Positions 45,817-54,032 of a stretch of DNA of 64,000 nt are shown one piece after another (position 1 is the first letter of the stretch; every line of letters starts with the position of its first letter). The notes beneath the pieces are model-generated. The model was not told the DNA's origin and did no database searches. It was given only the letters and a program-made list of their open reading frames with translations. The position numbers and the translations under genes are program-made. Origin of the DNA: Rhodoferax sp. U11-2br (GTDB lineage Bacteria > Pseudomonadota > Gammaproteobacteria > Burkholderiales > Burkholderiaceae_C); the NCBI RefSeq assembly GCF_018619435.1, contig NZ_JAHFZF010000010.1:62001-126000 (forward strand). Reading direction: 5' to 3'.

Positions 45817-46593
45817 ATGCCCATTGTTGTGTTCAACCAGAAAGGTGGCGTTGGCAAATCCACCATCACCTGCAACCTGGCTGCCATCAGCGCCAGCCAG
45901 GGCTTGAGTACCCTGGTGATTGACCTGGACCCGCAGGGCAACTCCACCAGTTACCTGCTGGGCAGCACCGCCGCCGACGGCCAGCCCAGCGTGGCTGATT
46001 TTTTTGAACACACGCTGAGCTACAGTTTCAAGAGCAAACCGCCCACGGATTTTGTGGTGCAGACGCCATTTGAGAACCTGGATCTGATGCCCTCCAGCCC
46101 GGCGCTGACCGAGTTGCAGGTCAAGCTCGAATCGCGCCAGAAAATCTACAAGCTGCGCGAAGCCCTGCAAAAGCTGGCCGATAGTTATGACCGCATTTAC
46201 ATCGACACCGCGCCCGCGCTCAATTTCTACACCCGTGCCGCGCTGATTGGTGCCACCGGCTGCCTGATCCCGTTTGACTGCGACAGTTTCTCGCGCCAGG
46301 CGCTCTACACCCTGCTGGAGAACGTGGCCGAAATCCGCGCCGACCACAACGACAAGCTGCAGGTGGACGGCATTGTGGTCAACCAGTTCCAGCCACGCGC
46401 CAACCTGCCGCAGCGCATGGTGGCGGAGCTTATTGAAGAAGGCCTGCCGGTGCTGCAACCGTATTTGCCCTCATCGGTGCGTATCCGCGAATCGCACGAA
46501 CAATCCCTGCCGATGATCTACCTGGACCCCGGCCACAAGATCACGCTGGCGCTGGTTGAGTTGCATGATGGGTTGCGCAGCACGCAGGGCTGA
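45817..46593 (+). CDS. ParA-family ATPase
   Basis: 258 residues. The deviant Walker A is KGGVGKS (9-15), Walker B region LVIDLDPQGNSTS, and a ParA-type FDCDSFSRQAL segment follows. AGGAG lies seven bases before the ATG at 45817. There is no parB or centromere-like repeat beside it, so it is an orphan that may position a cytoplasmic or membrane cargo rather than the chromosome. The next gene, an MscS-type channel, starts 49 bases after its stop, so co-transcription is likely. Confidence 0.9.
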   Translation: MPIVVFNQKGGVGKSTITCNLAAISASQGLSTLVIDLDPQGNSTSYLLGSTAADGQPSVADFFEHTLSYSFKSKPPTDFVVQTPFENLDLMPSSPALTELQVKLESRQKIYKLREALQKLADSYDRIYIDTAPALNFYTRAALIGATGCLIPFDCDSFSRQALYTLLENVAEIRADHNDKLQVDGIVVNQFQPRANLPQRMVAELIEEGLPVLQPYLPSSVRIRESHEQSLPMIYLDPGHKITLALVELHDGLRSTQG

Positions 46594-46642
46594 GCCCTCG
46601 TCCTGGCCAGTTCGTTTTCTTTCCGAGCGGAGACTGTTGCCT

Positions 46643-48274
46643 GTGCGTGCACTCCTTCTTTTTCTGCTGCTGGTGTTTGGTGTGGCCCTGTCATCCCATG
46701 CTCAGACCGCCGCATCAGCGTCCGATACCAACTTGGCGTCCAGTGCCGCCACCGCTGAGAGCACGCTGCGGTTTTTCAACCGCGACATCACCACCCTGCG
46801 TGGCAGCCTGTACGGCGTGTCGGCCCCGGACCGTGTGCGCCGTGCCCAGGTGCGTATCCAGGAGCTGCTGAGCCAGCCCGGTCCCCATGTGGTCACCCAA
46901 AAGCCGGAAACCGCCGGCGTGATGGTGCAGATTGACGGCGCCACCGCGTTTTTTGTCACGCCGGACGACATCAACCAACTCGAACAGGACACGCTGGCGC
47001 AGCAGGCCCAACGCAGTGCCACGGCCTTGCAGCAGGCCATTGCTGCCAGCCACGAGAGTCGCACTCTGGACGCGATCCTGCACTCCGCTGGCTTGACCGC
47101 GCTGGCCACGCTGGTGGCCGGGGTCTTGGTGTGGCTGCTGGGGCGGGTGCGTCGCGTTGTGGCGCATGGCCTGGCGGCGGTGCTGCAAAAGCAGGCGGAT
47201 CGCCTGCAACTCGGTGGCGTCCAGTTGTTGCATCCGTCGCGGGTGGTGGGCGCGGCTCAGGCGGTATTGACCGGCACTTACCGGCTGCTGCTGTTTGTGG
47301 TGGGTTACGAATGGCTGAGTTTTGTGCTGGCCAGATTCCCCTATACCCACCGGTGGGGTGAGTTGCTCAACAGCTTCTTGTGGGATCTGGTGGGCGGCAT
47401 GGGGGCGGCCGTGGTGTCTGCCTTGCCGGGCCTGCTGACCGCCGTGGTCATTTTTTACCTGACCCGCATCGGCACGAAGGCGCTTGACGCGTTGTTCAGG
47501 CGCATCGCAGAGGGCGAGTTGCAGGTGACCTGGCTTGACGCCGCGGTGGCTGAACCGACCCGGCGCATCGTCAAGATTGTGGTCTGGCTGTTTGCGCTGG
47601 CCATGGCCTACCCGTATCTGCCGGGCGCCCAAACCGAGGCCTTCAAGGGCCTGTCGGTGCTGCTGGGTCTGATGATTTCGCTCGGGGCGTCGAATCTGGT
47701 AGGGCAGGTGGCCAGCGGGCTGATCCTCACCTATGGCCGCGTTTACCGCCAGGGTGAATATGTGGCCATTGGTGGGCACGAGGGCACGATCACCGAACTG
47801 GGCATGTTTTTCACCCGCATCCGCACCGGCATGGGCGAGGAGCTGACCCTGTCCAACTCGGCCGTGCTCAACGACACCACCCGCAACTACTCGCGCGCGG
47901 TGCGTGGCCAGGGCTTTGCCTTGGACACCCAGGTCACCATTGGCTATGACACCCCCTGGCGTCAGGTGCACGCCATGCTGATCGAGGCGGCACTGCACAC
48001 CCCCGGGGTGTTGGCCGAGCCTGCGCCGCAGGTGTTCCAGACCGCGCTGGGCGACTGGTACCCGCAGTACCGGCTGGTGTGCCAGGCGATTCCGAGCGAG
48101 CCGCGTCCACGCGCCATGGTGATGAGTGCCTTGCACGCCAACATCCAGGATGTGTTCAACACCTACGGTGTGCAGATCATGTCGCCCCAGTACTTTGAGG
48201 ACCCGGCCTCGCCCAAAATTGTGCCACCCGATCAGTGGTTTGCGGCCCCGGCTAAGCCGCCTGAGAAACCCTGA
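46643..48274 (+). CDS. MscS-family mechanosensitive channel
   Basis: 543 residues. The N-terminus is a signal peptide (VRALLLFLLLVFGVALSSHAQ) from a GTG; a TTG two codons earlier is also possible and both lie downstream of a GGAG. A periplasmic helical region (about 25-150) precedes four or five membrane helices and the MscS core: pore-helix SLGASNLVGQVASGLILTY and beta domain with GEYVAIGGHEGTITELG. The pore helix has the alternating Gly/Ala pattern. It releases solutes on osmotic downshock. A palindromic repeat follows. Confidence 0.9.
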   Translation: MRALLLFLLLVFGVALSSHAQTAASASDTNLASSAATAESTLRFFNRDITTLRGSLYGVSAPDRVRRAQVRIQELLSQPGPHVVTQKPETAGVMVQIDGATAFFVTPDDINQLEQDTLAQQAQRSATALQQAIAASHESRTLDAILHSAGLTALATLVAGVLVWLLGRVRRVVAHGLAAVLQKQADRLQLGGVQLLHPSRVVGAAQAVLTGTYRLLLFVVGYEWLSFVLARFPYTHRWGELLNSFLWDLVGGMGAAVVSALPGLLTAVVIFYLTRIGTKALDALFRRIAEGELQVTWLDAAVAEPTRRIVKIVVWLFALAMAYPYLPGAQTEAFKGLSVLLGLMISLGASNLVGQVASGLILTYGRVYRQGEYVAIGGHEGTITELGMFFTRIRTGMGEELTLSNSAVLNDTTRNYSRAVRGQGFALDTQVTIGYDTPWRQVHAMLIEAALHTPGVLAEPAPQVFQTALGDWYPQYRLVCQAIPSEPRPRAMVMSALHANIQDVFNTYGVQIMSPQYFEDPASPKIVPPDQWFAAPAKPPEKP

Positions 48275-48286
48275 AGTTGTCTTTTT

Positions 48287-48345
48287 TAGCTATTACTTAA
48301 ATAGCTAAAAGCCCTTATAAAAAAGGGCTTGATCGCTACTTTATA
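48287..48345. repeat. Interspersed palindromic repeat with extra dyad
   Basis: TTAGCTATT-ACTTA-AATAGCTAA precedes AAGCCCTTATAAAAAAGGGCTT and GATCGCTAC. The first perfect dyad is built from two TAGCTAT units, so this looks like a double or rearranged copy. It separates the MscS and DUF3883 genes, which converge. Confidence 0.75.
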
Positions 48346-48420
48346 GGTAGGTTCTGGTGCGATGAGGGTGTTGTGGCCAACGCTTGGAGGGTGGCTCAAG
48401 CCTCAGCTCACACCAGGCTC

Positions 48421-49260
48421 TCAACCAAAGCTGGCCCGGTACGTCACCGGGTCCAGCAGGCAATGCTGATCCAGCGCGCCAGGCAGGTCAAACAGGCGGG
48501 GCGCTTTTCGGAACTCAAACAAGCGATACAGGTGAAACTGGTCTTTGGCGTCCTGGGACAGCGCCAGCTCCCCGCGTGACACAAAGAACGGCGTGTCCCG
48601 GCCAAAAGTGGTTGTTTTCACTTCAATCAGGCGCTCTTTGCCATCCGACTCAAACGACAACACGTCGTAGCCCAGGCCGTCACCTTTGGATTGGGAGACG
48701 TGTTCCACCTTGTCGGCCAACCGTGCTTGGCCCAGCGCGTTGAGTCGCCAATGTTCAAACAAGACGACAAATTCTTCACCCGCCAGCCCGAGCGAGCGGT
48801 TTTGCGCTTCGCGCTCAAAGTAGTCGCGTTTGACCGCCTTGAATAGCAGAGGGGTGCGCGGCTCGTGCAAGACATGTGGGTCATGCCTGGAGGGCGCTGT
48901 GGTTTTGACTTTTCTAAAGTCGGTTTGCACAGGGGTGATGGCCGGCTGTTGCACTGCTGCGAGTGCCACGTGATCCAGCGAGGTGGTGGCACCCACCTGC
49001 GCTTGGGCAATCTCACCCAGAAGTGTTTGGTAATTGGATCGGGGTTGATAACCCCGGATGTAGGGAAACCCGAGCTCAATCATCACTGCGCTGATATTGC
49101 AATGTTTGAACTCGATGGCGGCATCAGACCGACTATTGAGCTTGGCCTGCAACAGCTTGCGGTGTTGGGTCTTGTTGTAACTTTGGCCTGCCAGCTCCAA
49201 GGTGAGCATGGTCAAGTAGTCCGCAACGACGGCTTCAACTTCTTCGCGTGACCAATCCAT
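48421..49260 (-). CDS. DUF3883 domain protein, PD-(D/E)xK nuclease-like
   Basis: 279 residues from the ATG at 49260 (MDWSREEVEAVVADYL). The N-terminal ~90 residues are helical with basic motifs (SYNKTQHRKLLQAKL, then SRSDAAIEFKHCNISAVM) resembling a DNA-contact or restriction-associated domain. The C-terminal DUF3883 region has the nuclease-fold pattern GYDVLSFESDGKERLIEVKTT, in which D, E and K match the PD-(D/E)xK active site. DUF3883 proteins often accompany restriction or defence genes; none is adjacent. Function inferred only from the fold. Confidence 0.8.
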   Translation of the reverse strand: MDWSREEVEAVVADYLTMLTLELAGQSYNKTQHRKLLQAKLNSRSDAAIEFKHCNISAVMIELGFPYIRGYQPRSNYQTLLGEIAQAQVGATTSLDHVALAAVQQPAITPVQTDFRKVKTTAPSRHDPHVLHEPRTPLLFKAVKRDYFEREAQNRSLGLAGEEFVVLFEHWRLNALGQARLADKVEHVSQSKGDGLGYDVLSFESDGKERLIEVKTTTFGRDTPFFVSRGELALSQDAKDQFHLYRLFEFRKAPRLFDLPGALDQHCLLDPVTYRASFG

Positions 49261-49407
49261 GCATGCCCCAAACAACAACGGGTGATGGGCGTTGAGGATA
49301 GCTCAAACCGAGGGCTTGAGGCACTCACGCAGCCGGATCAGCTCAATCAATTCTTGCGGTTGCGTGGCTTGAGAACACCTAGTCTGGTTGACGCAAGGTG
49401 TGTGAAT

Positions 49408-49447
49408 TGATAGCTGCCAGCCCTTTATGTACAAGGGCTACAGCCAT
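49408..49447. repeat. Interspersed palindromic repeat
   Basis: TGATAGCTGCCAGCCCTTTATGTACAAGGGCTACAGCC. The arms AGCCCTT/AAGGGCT are intact; the centre differs from consensus. It lies in the 256-base gap upstream of the DUF3883 gene, which otherwise shows no gene or clear signal. Confidence 0.7.
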
Positions 49448-49516
49448 ACTTGATGATGACTATGGGGTGTGGCGCACGGCCCAGTCTGGCTGCGCCACAT
49501 CAGTGCCGAAGCGTGT

Positions 49517-49711
49517 TTAAACCTTGCGTGCCCAGGGACCGAGGGTCAGGCGTTCGGCTGCGCCGAGCCGTTGCTCAAAGCGGGCGGAGTTCAGCAAAGA
49601 GTTCTTGATCAGACCCAGACGCACGGCAGCGGCGTAGTTGGCGCGGGCCAGGTCAAAGGGCAGACTCAGCAGTTGGCTGGTGGTTTTGGCAAAAGTGTCA
49701 AAAGGGGACAT
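49517..49711 (-). CDS. Small unknown protein, second of two
   Basis: 64 residues from the ATG at 49711 with a strong GGAGG seven bases upstream. Mildly amphipathic helices: LLSLPFDLARANYAAAVRLG, then ERLTLGPWARKV at the basic C-terminus. No signal peptide or known domain. Its loose likeness to a phasin-type helical protein is not enough to name it. It follows another small unknown gene by about 100 bases on the same strand. Confidence 0.55.
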   Translation of the reverse strand: MSPFDTFAKTTSQLLSLPFDLARANYAAAVRLGLIKNSLLNSARFEQRLGAAERLTLGPWARKV

Positions 49712-49812
49712 GGTGTGTCCTCCAGAAAAATGGGTCGGCAACATGGCTATGTTGTCGGCTGTTGTCAGGGTCAAGCCCTGTGGCAGGAAGCAACCACAGG
49801 GCCTTGGCTCGG

Positions 49813-50106
49813 TTATTGGGCCAGCGGCGCCATGGCAGACACCACGGCCATTTCGTGGCGGTTGGCGGCAGCGTACAGGTCGTCCGCATAACGCGGGTCG
49901 GTACGGTACAGGGTGTCGGCGTAGGCGCGCAGCTTGTCGGCTTCTTGTTGCGCGGTGACGACTTGGCTCATAGGACGAGCTCTCAGCACGGACTTGAGCA
50001 CGGCTGCCAGCAACCGGCGGGTAGCGGTGCCAAGCTCGCGCAGGGCATCACTCACGGTGTTGGCGTCGTGGGCCAAGCGGGACGGGTACAGAACGGTGTC
50101 GGTCAT
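49813..50106 (-). CDS. Small unknown protein, first of two
   Basis: 97 residues with an excellent AGGAGG site seven bases before the ATG. All-helical and charged (TVSDALRELGTATRRLLAAV, ADKLRAYADTLYRTDPRYA), no membrane segment. It is paired with the next small gene on this strand and divergent from the siaA leader gene across a 241-base region containing a perfect palindrome. Function unknown; a small regulatory or stress protein is only a guess. Confidence 0.65.
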   Translation of the reverse strand: MTDTVLYPSRLAHDANTVSDALRELGTATRRLLAAVLKSVLRARPMSQVVTAQQEADKLRAYADTLYRTDPRYADDLYAAANRHEMAVVSAMAPLAQ

Positions 50107-50347
50107 GATGATTTCCTCCTAAAAAAACTTTGTTGCGGTGCAGTATAGGGTTTACCCTAATACCCATGGAGCTGGCTTGGGTACGTACTGGTTACGTACC
50201 GCCCCAAACCCATTCCGCCAGAGCCATACGCCGGTTTGGCTGTGCTGTTTTGACCGAGCGGCGCCGAGCCGCTGCACCCGGTGTCACAGGCGATTCATCT
50301 GGGGGCGTTACGGTTGCCCCCTGTTGTTTGTTGCGAGAGCTAGGGGC
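50107..50347. promoter_or_regulatory. Divergent regulatory region of the sia-leader and small-gene units
   Basis: Non-coding. It contains the perfect palindrome GGTACGTA-CTGGT-TACGTACC (50180-50200), the 6-bp dyad AGCGGC/GCCGCT, and a leader hairpin GGGGGC-GTTACGGTT-GCCCCC (50301-50321) about 25 bases before the siaA-leader start codon. The first looks like an operator and the last may affect translation or termination. Confidence 0.55.
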
Positions 50348-50953
50348 ATGAAACTGATCAAGACCGACAAGGGCAGGGAGGCGCTGCGCAGCCGCGACCC
50401 CCATCTGGCGCCGCGCGAGCGCCAGATCGTGATCCTGGCCAATGGCAGCCATTCACGTATGTCGCTGCAGCAGCTGCTGGCGCGTGACATCGGGCCGCAG
50501 GTGCAGCGCCTGCTGGCATCCGGTTATCTGGAGGAGTGTGCACACGGTCTCACAGCCCCTCACGACGCACTTCTTGCTTCTGTTGCAGTTGCTTCGGGTG
50601 CTGACCGCTTGCCAGCCTGGCCCAAGACAGACGATCAGGCACAGACACCACGCACACGCCGTTCCTTGGCAGGCACCAAGATGTACATCGTTGACCGGTT
50701 GCAGCTGTTGCGCGATTTGGAGGCGTCGTCGATGGCCGCCTGTCTGCACAGCAGCCAAGGGGAGGTCGAGTTCATCCAGAACGTGGCGCAGGCAGCGCGC
50801 CTGATTGTGGAGAAATGTGGCCCGTCTTATGGCCTGCGGGTGGTCAAGACACTGCTTGACACCGTACCCGAGGGGCATGTGGCGGTGTTCCATCACCTGG
50901 CTCGTGACATCGAGACCCGCGCGGTGCCCAGTCCTGACCACGGTGGCTGGTGA
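50348..50953 (+). CDS. Unknown gene heading the sia operon
   Basis: 201 residues. The N-terminal ~65 residues resemble a winged-helix-like unit (KGREALRSRDPHLAPRERQI, SLQQLLARDIGPQVQRLLAS); the middle is a Pro/Thr linker. The C-terminal ~100 residues are helical (GTKMYIVDRLQLLRDLEASS) with no membrane helix. Its stop overlaps the siaA GTG, so it is surely co-transcribed. I know similar proteins only as hypothetical. It could be a DNA-binding or receiver-like partner of the SiaA-D switch, which is inference from position. Confidence 0.7.
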   Translation: MKLIKTDKGREALRSRDPHLAPRERQIVILANGSHSRMSLQQLLARDIGPQVQRLLASGYLEECAHGLTAPHDALLASVAVASGADRLPAWPKTDDQAQTPRTRRSLAGTKMYIVDRLQLLRDLEASSMAACLHSSQGEVEFIQNVAQAARLIVEKCGPSYGLRVVKTLLDTVPEGHVAVFHHLARDIETRAVPSPDHGGW

Positions 50954-52260
50954 TCAGGATGGGACTGTCACAAAAACTCAATATGTCTGTCATAGCATCC
51001 AGGGACACCCCACCTCCCGCTTCCCCCATGTCAGACAACAACGAGTACCTGCGCGACTGTCGCCCGCGATTTCGCCAGCCCGCAGCAGGTGACCTGTGCA
51101 CCCAGGCGCCGTCCATGACCACGGACGAGACCAACGAAAAAGTGCTCGATGTCTTCAGTCGGCATCGTGACCTGACCAGTCTGCCCGTGCTCGAGGGCAG
51201 CCGCCCCATCGGGCTCATCAACCGTGACATCTTCTTGTCGCAGATGAGCAAGCCTTACCGCATGGAGATTTACGGCCGCAAAAGCTGTATTGCCTTCATG
51301 GACAAGGAGCCCCTGGTGGTGGATGCCGCCATGGACATCGAGACCCTCACGCTGAAAGCGATTTCGTACGGTGAGAAGGCCTTGTCCGACGGCTTCATCA
51401 TCACCCGGGCTGGGAATTACGCTGGTGTGGGTGGTGGTTTGCAGTTGATGCGGGTGGTGGCCGAGCTGCAAGAGGCGCGCAACCGCCAGATCATGCACAG
51501 CATTGAATACGCCAGTGTGATCCAGCAAGCCACGCTGCGCAGCTCGCGTGAGGTCTTGGCCCGCGCTTGCCCGGATGCCGATCTGGTCTGGGAGCCCCGC
51601 GATGTGGTGGGTGGAGACTTCTACCTGTTCAGCAACAACCCCCAGGGCTGGTTCGCCACCGTGGCCGACTGCACTGGCCATGGGGTGCCCGGCGCCTTTA
51701 TGACCTTGATCGCGTCGACCAGCATGAACCAGGCCATCGAGCGACACGGTGCCCGCGACCCGGCCTTGTTGTTGGGCTGTGTCAACCGCAGCATCCAACA
51801 GATGCTGGGGCAGATCGACCGGCAGGGCGACACCCCGGGGTCGGATGACGGCATGGACGCCGCCTGTTTCTGGTTTGAGCCAGAGCATGGCCGCCTGCTG
51901 TTTGCCGGAGCCCGCCTGGCCTTGTTTGTGTTGCGCCCCGGTGTTGACCAGGTGGAGGTGATCGAGGGCCAGCGCAAAGGTGTGGGCTACGTCGACACCG
52001 AGTTTGACTTCACCTGGCACAACCAGGAGCTGGTGCTGCCACCGGGCAGCCTGGTGTTCATCACCACCGATGGGCTCATCGACCAGGTGGGCAGCCCACG
52101 CGCGATTGCTTTTGGCAAACGGCGTGTGCGCGAGTTGCTGCTGACTCAGCGTGGGTCCAACTCAGCGCAGGTGAACGGTGCGGTGCTGGATGCCTTGCGC
52201 CTCTGGCAGGGTGAGCACCACCGCCGCGATGACCTGACTTTATTTTGTTTCAGAACCTAG
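50950..52260 (+). CDS. siaA: SiaA-type PP2C/SpoIIE phosphatase with N-terminal CBS pair
   Basis: 436 residues from a GTG overlapping the upstream stop; later starts (50959, 50983, 51028) cannot be excluded. A CBS-type module spans about residues 45-160, with LPVLEGSRPIGLINRDIFL. A helix follows, then a PPM phosphatase domain: DVVGGDFYLF, ADCTGHGVPGAFMTLIA and RRDDLTLF give the metal aspartates. In Pseudomonas, SiaA is membrane-bound with HAMP; here no membrane helix is seen, so input is probably a cytoplasmic ligand. It dephosphorylates SiaC. Confidence 0.87.
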   Translation: MIRMGLSQKLNMSVIASRDTPPPASPMSDNNEYLRDCRPRFRQPAAGDLCTQAPSMTTDETNEKVLDVFSRHRDLTSLPVLEGSRPIGLINRDIFLSQMSKPYRMEIYGRKSCIAFMDKEPLVVDAAMDIETLTLKAISYGEKALSDGFIITRAGNYAGVGGGLQLMRVVAELQEARNRQIMHSIEYASVIQQATLRSSREVLARACPDADLVWEPRDVVGGDFYLFSNNPQGWFATVADCTGHGVPGAFMTLIASTSMNQAIERHGARDPALLLGCVNRSIQQMLGQIDRQGDTPGSDDGMDAACFWFEPEHGRLLFAGARLALFVLRPGVDQVEVIEGQRKGVGYVDTEFDFTWHNQELVLPPGSLVFITTDGLIDQVGSPRAIAFGKRRVRELLLTQRGSNSAQVNGAVLDALRLWQGEHHRRDDLTLFCFRT

Positions 52261-52269
52261 AACACCCCC

Positions 52270-52842
52270 ATGTTGACACCTTTGATCGCCGAAAAATACG
52301 GCAGCTTTTTCAACCTGGCGCGCCAGCACCAGGTGATCTTCTACTACGTGGGCTATTTTTCCCAGAACATCGTGGCCGCCATGGCCGAGGCGGTCAAGTT
52401 ACAGCTGGAGGTCAGTGGGGTGGCCGGCCCCACACGCCGCAAGCTGTTTTCGTCCTTTGTGGAAATGGCGCAAAACATCATCCACTACTCGGCTGTCTCT
52501 CTGACCCCGCAAAAACAGGACGACGGCGAATTGCGCCATGGGTCGGTCTGTATCCGGCGGGAGTGTGATGGCAGTTTTCTGCTGTTGTGCGCCAACCCGG
52601 TGGAGCAGGCGGTGGCGGACGATTTGCGCGGCAAACTGGAGGCCTTGCGGGAGATGACGCTCGACGAGATCAAGCAGGCTTACCGCCAGACCTTGCGTGA
52701 GGAAACACCCCTGGGCAGCAAAGGTGCTGGCATCGGCCTGCTCACCGTCGCCCGCGATGCACGTGAGCCACTGGAGTTTGATTTTGACGTGACGGACAGC
52801 GCCGGACAAACCCCGGTCTTTTATTTGAAGGCGGCGATCTGA
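52270..52842 (+). CDS. siaB: SiaB-type protein kinase (HATPase-like)
   Basis: 190 residues. The GHKL-like fold has EMAQNIIHYSAVS (N-box) and TPLGSKGAGIGLLTVARDA (G-box). In characterised systems SiaB phosphorylates SiaC and so opposes SiaA, keeping diguanylate cyclase off. It begins ten bases after siaA. The assignment rests on the operon order and the residual ATP-binding motifs, since SiaB is short and diverged. Confidence 0.87.
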   Translation: MLTPLIAEKYGSFFNLARQHQVIFYYVGYFSQNIVAAMAEAVKLQLEVSGVAGPTRRKLFSSFVEMAQNIIHYSAVSLTPQKQDDGELRHGSVCIRRECDGSFLLLCANPVEQAVADDLRGKLEALREMTLDEIKQAYRQTLREETPLGSKGAGIGLLTVARDAREPLEFDFDVTDSAGQTPVFYLKAAI

Positions 52843-52876
52843 GCCGCCCAACCCAGTCAAGGAATCGAGACCCAGG

Positions 52877-53266
52877 ATGGACAACCTCTACATTGCACCC
52901 ACGCCCACCACGCCGGAAGTGGACTTTCAATTCGATACCCATGTGCTGAGCTTGCGTGGCGAGTCCTACCCCGAAAACGCCGCGGCTTTTTATGGCGGGA
53001 TCATCGGGCAGCTCAAGGACTACCTGGCCCGGCACCAAGGCGGGAAAATTGAAGTCAACATCGCCCTGGCCTACTTCAACAGCTCCAGCACCAAAATGTT
53101 GTTCAACCTGATCGAGGCGCTGCATGCGGCGGTGGAGGCCGGCAGCCAGGTCAATCTGCATTGGTACCACGACGAAGACGATGACACCATCCTGGAGTTC
53201 GGGCAGGAGCTCAGCGAAGACTTTCCTGCCATCGCGTTCTCCAGCCATGCGGTGAGGCCAAGCTGA
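52877..53266 (+). CDS. siaC: SiaC-type anti-activator (DUF1987)
   Basis: 129 residues with the DUF1987 pattern VLSLRGESYPENAAAFYG and ALAYFNSSSTKMLFNLIE. The Ser/Thr cluster at residues 69-72 contains the likely phosphorylation threonine (T72; Thr68 in P. aeruginosa). Unphosphorylated SiaC binds and activates the SiaD cyclase. It lies 34 bases after siaB and meets siaD with no spacing. Confidence 0.9.
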   Translation: MDNLYIAPTPTTPEVDFQFDTHVLSLRGESYPENAAAFYGGIIGQLKDYLARHQGGKIEVNIALAYFNSSSTKMLFNLIEALHAAVEAGSQVNLHWYHDEDDDTILEFGQELSEDFPAIAFSSHAVRPS

Positions 53267-54019
53267 ATGGACACCTGTACCGTACCGCCCGATCTGTTTG
53301 AGGCCGAGCACCGTGCGCTGCTGGCCGCCCAAGCCACCTACGACAGCTGTTCTGCGGCGGCGCCGGACCGCTGCCACCAGGCACTGGGGCGTCTGCTCAC
53401 GGCCTACGAGCGGCTGCTGCGCGAAACCCGCCGCCTGGTGCGCCGCAGCGACCGCGCCGAGCTCGAGATGACGCAGCTCAACCACCAGCTGCAGGAGTTG
53501 ACCCGGCAGCTCGAGTACCGGGCCACCCACGACTCGCTCACCGGCATCTTCAACCGGGCCGCGATCATCGACCTGGTCAACCGGCATTTTCTGAACCAGG
53601 ATCTGGCGCTCATTGTGTTGGACATCGACCATTTCAAACGTGTCAACGACAGTTTTGGCCATCCGGTGGGTGATCGGGTCATTGTGGGTGTGGTTGACTG
53701 CCTCCAGCGTGTGGTGCCTGCCACCGCGTCCATTGGCCGGGTGGGGGGGGAAGAGTTCACTGTCCTGCTGCCAGGGCTCAGCGCTGAGGCGGCTGAACAA
53801 GTGGCGCAAGCCGTTCGCCAGGCGATTGAGGTGCATGCCTTTGATTTGCCCGATGGCAGTGGCATCACCGCCAGTTTTGGCGTGAGCTGGTTTCCTGCGG
53901 GTGGCCGATTTGATGACGCCTACAACCTGGCTGACGAGGCGCTCTACCAGGCCAAACGCAATGGGCGCAACCAGGTGGCACGTGCCCTTGGGCAGACAGT
54001 CATCCTTGCCGCAACGTGA
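53267..54019 (+). CDS. siaD: SiaD-type diguanylate cyclase
   Basis: 250 residues. A ~90-residue helical N-terminal region (the SiaC-binding part in known systems) precedes a GGDEF domain starting at YRATHDSLTGIFNR. The active site is GGEEF (160-164) in RVGGEEFTVLLPG, intact. The RxxD inhibitory I-site is not seen, so product feedback may be absent. It makes c-di-GMP, promoting biofilm growth. The operon ends 13 bases before convergent cbbR. Confidence 0.92.
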   Translation: MDTCTVPPDLFEAEHRALLAAQATYDSCSAAAPDRCHQALGRLLTAYERLLRETRRLVRRSDRAELEMTQLNHQLQELTRQLEYRATHDSLTGIFNRAAIIDLVNRHFLNQDLALIVLDIDHFKRVNDSFGHPVGDRVIVGVVDCLQRVVPATASIGRVGGEEFTVLLPGLSAEAAEQVAQAVRQAIEVHAFDLPDGSGITASFGVSWFPAGGRFDDAYNLADEALYQAKRNGRNQVARALGQTVILAAT

Positions 54020-54032
54020 CAAGGCCGCGCGA

